Of a stretch of DNA of 5,720 nt, positions 5,596 through 5,720 are shown piece by piece; within the stretch, counting starts at the first letter, position 1, and every line of letters begins with the position of its first letter. The DNA lies in assembly GCA_003446735.1 (NCBI GenBank), contig DMCJ01000046.1, forward strand, positions 1 through 5,720. Reading direction: 5' to 3'. The position numbers and the translations under genes were made by a program. The notes under the pieces were generated by a model. It searched no databases. It worked only from the letters and a program-made list of their open reading frames with translations, and was not told the DNA's origin. The DNA is from Lachnospiraceae bacterium. GTDB lineage: Bacteria; Bacillota; Clostridia; Lachnospirales; Lachnospiraceae.

Positions 5596-5720
5596 ATGGC
5601 TAAATTTTGCGCGCAGTGCGGTAATAAATTAGTTCCGGATTCTAAATTCTGTAACATATGCGGAGCGATCATTCCCGTCGCTGCGCCGGCAAATACATAT
5701 CAGGGAGCCCCGGCAAATGT
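5596..5720 (+). CDS. Zinc-ribbon domain protein (N-terminal part)
   Basis: The first 41 codons are visible; the gene continues beyond the window. The peptide opens MAKFCAQCGNKL and has paired knuckles C5-x2-C8 and C19-x2-C22 separated by ten residues, each followed by Gly. This is the classic small zinc ribbon found at the N-terminus of many Gram-positive proteins (zinc-ribbon / double zinc-ribbon families). A Pro/Ala-rich linker then begins at about residue 27. In such proteins the ribbon is usually cytoplasmic and is followed by a membrane segment and an extracytoplasmic or regulatory domain, but none of that is seen here. The gene lies 92 bp after the large secreted-protein gene, on the same strand with no terminator between, so co-transcription is likely. 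Zinc binding is strongly supported; the overall function cannot be told. Confidence 0.93.
   Translation, partial: MAKFCAQCGNKLVPDSKFCNICGAIIPVAAPANTYQGAPAN

Overview
The window looks like chromosomal DNA of an anaerobic, moderately AT-rich Bacillota species, most likely a member of the Lachnospiraceae (Butyrivibrio/Roseburia-like). The evidence is the EF-Tu C-terminus at the left edge, strong AGGAGG-type ribosome binding sites, a consensus sigma-A promoter, frequent AGA/AGG/ATA codons, and a secreted-protein plus zinc-ribbon gene pair of a kind I recall from that family. The family assignment is from memory and was not searched.

Layout. Positions 1-81 are the last 26 codons of tuf (EF-Tu). 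About 1 kb without a convincing gene follows (82-1111), and it is unusually rich in repeats. In order it holds a 20-bp/40-bp tandem repeat in the tuf 3' UTR (115-234), a strong tuf terminator hairpin (261-286), a decayed 44-45-bp AT-rich duplication (about 377-458), a 12-bp tandem repeat (471-530), an extended -10 promoter motif (632-640), and six tandem copies of a 62-63-bp hairpin-forming unit (644-1009) bounded by half-copies. An AGGAGG site at 1098-1103 then leads into a PD-(D/E)XK-nuclease-like gene ending at 1876. Its frame is open back to the ribosome binding site but has no ATG/GTG/TTG start there.

The 297-bp gap 1877-2173 holds a weak terminator candidate, a run of A-tracts phased at about 10.6 bp, and a near-perfect promoter (TTGACC-17-TATAAT). 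That promoter reads into a 1109-codon gene for a very large secreted or membrane-attached protein (2174-5503). The protein has a signal peptide, an N-terminal domain, a charged Asn/Lys/Gly linker, a Gly/Ala-rich segment, a beta-rich middle and a helical C-terminal region. After 92 bp with a hairpin but no terminator, a double-CxxC zinc-ribbon protein begins (5596) and runs off the window.

How they may work together. The large protein and the zinc-ribbon gene are co-oriented with no visible terminator between them, so they probably form an operon for an uncharacterised cell-envelope function. The nuclease-like gene appears to be a separate unit. Its closeness to the hairpin array is suggestive, but no functional link is shown by the sequence.
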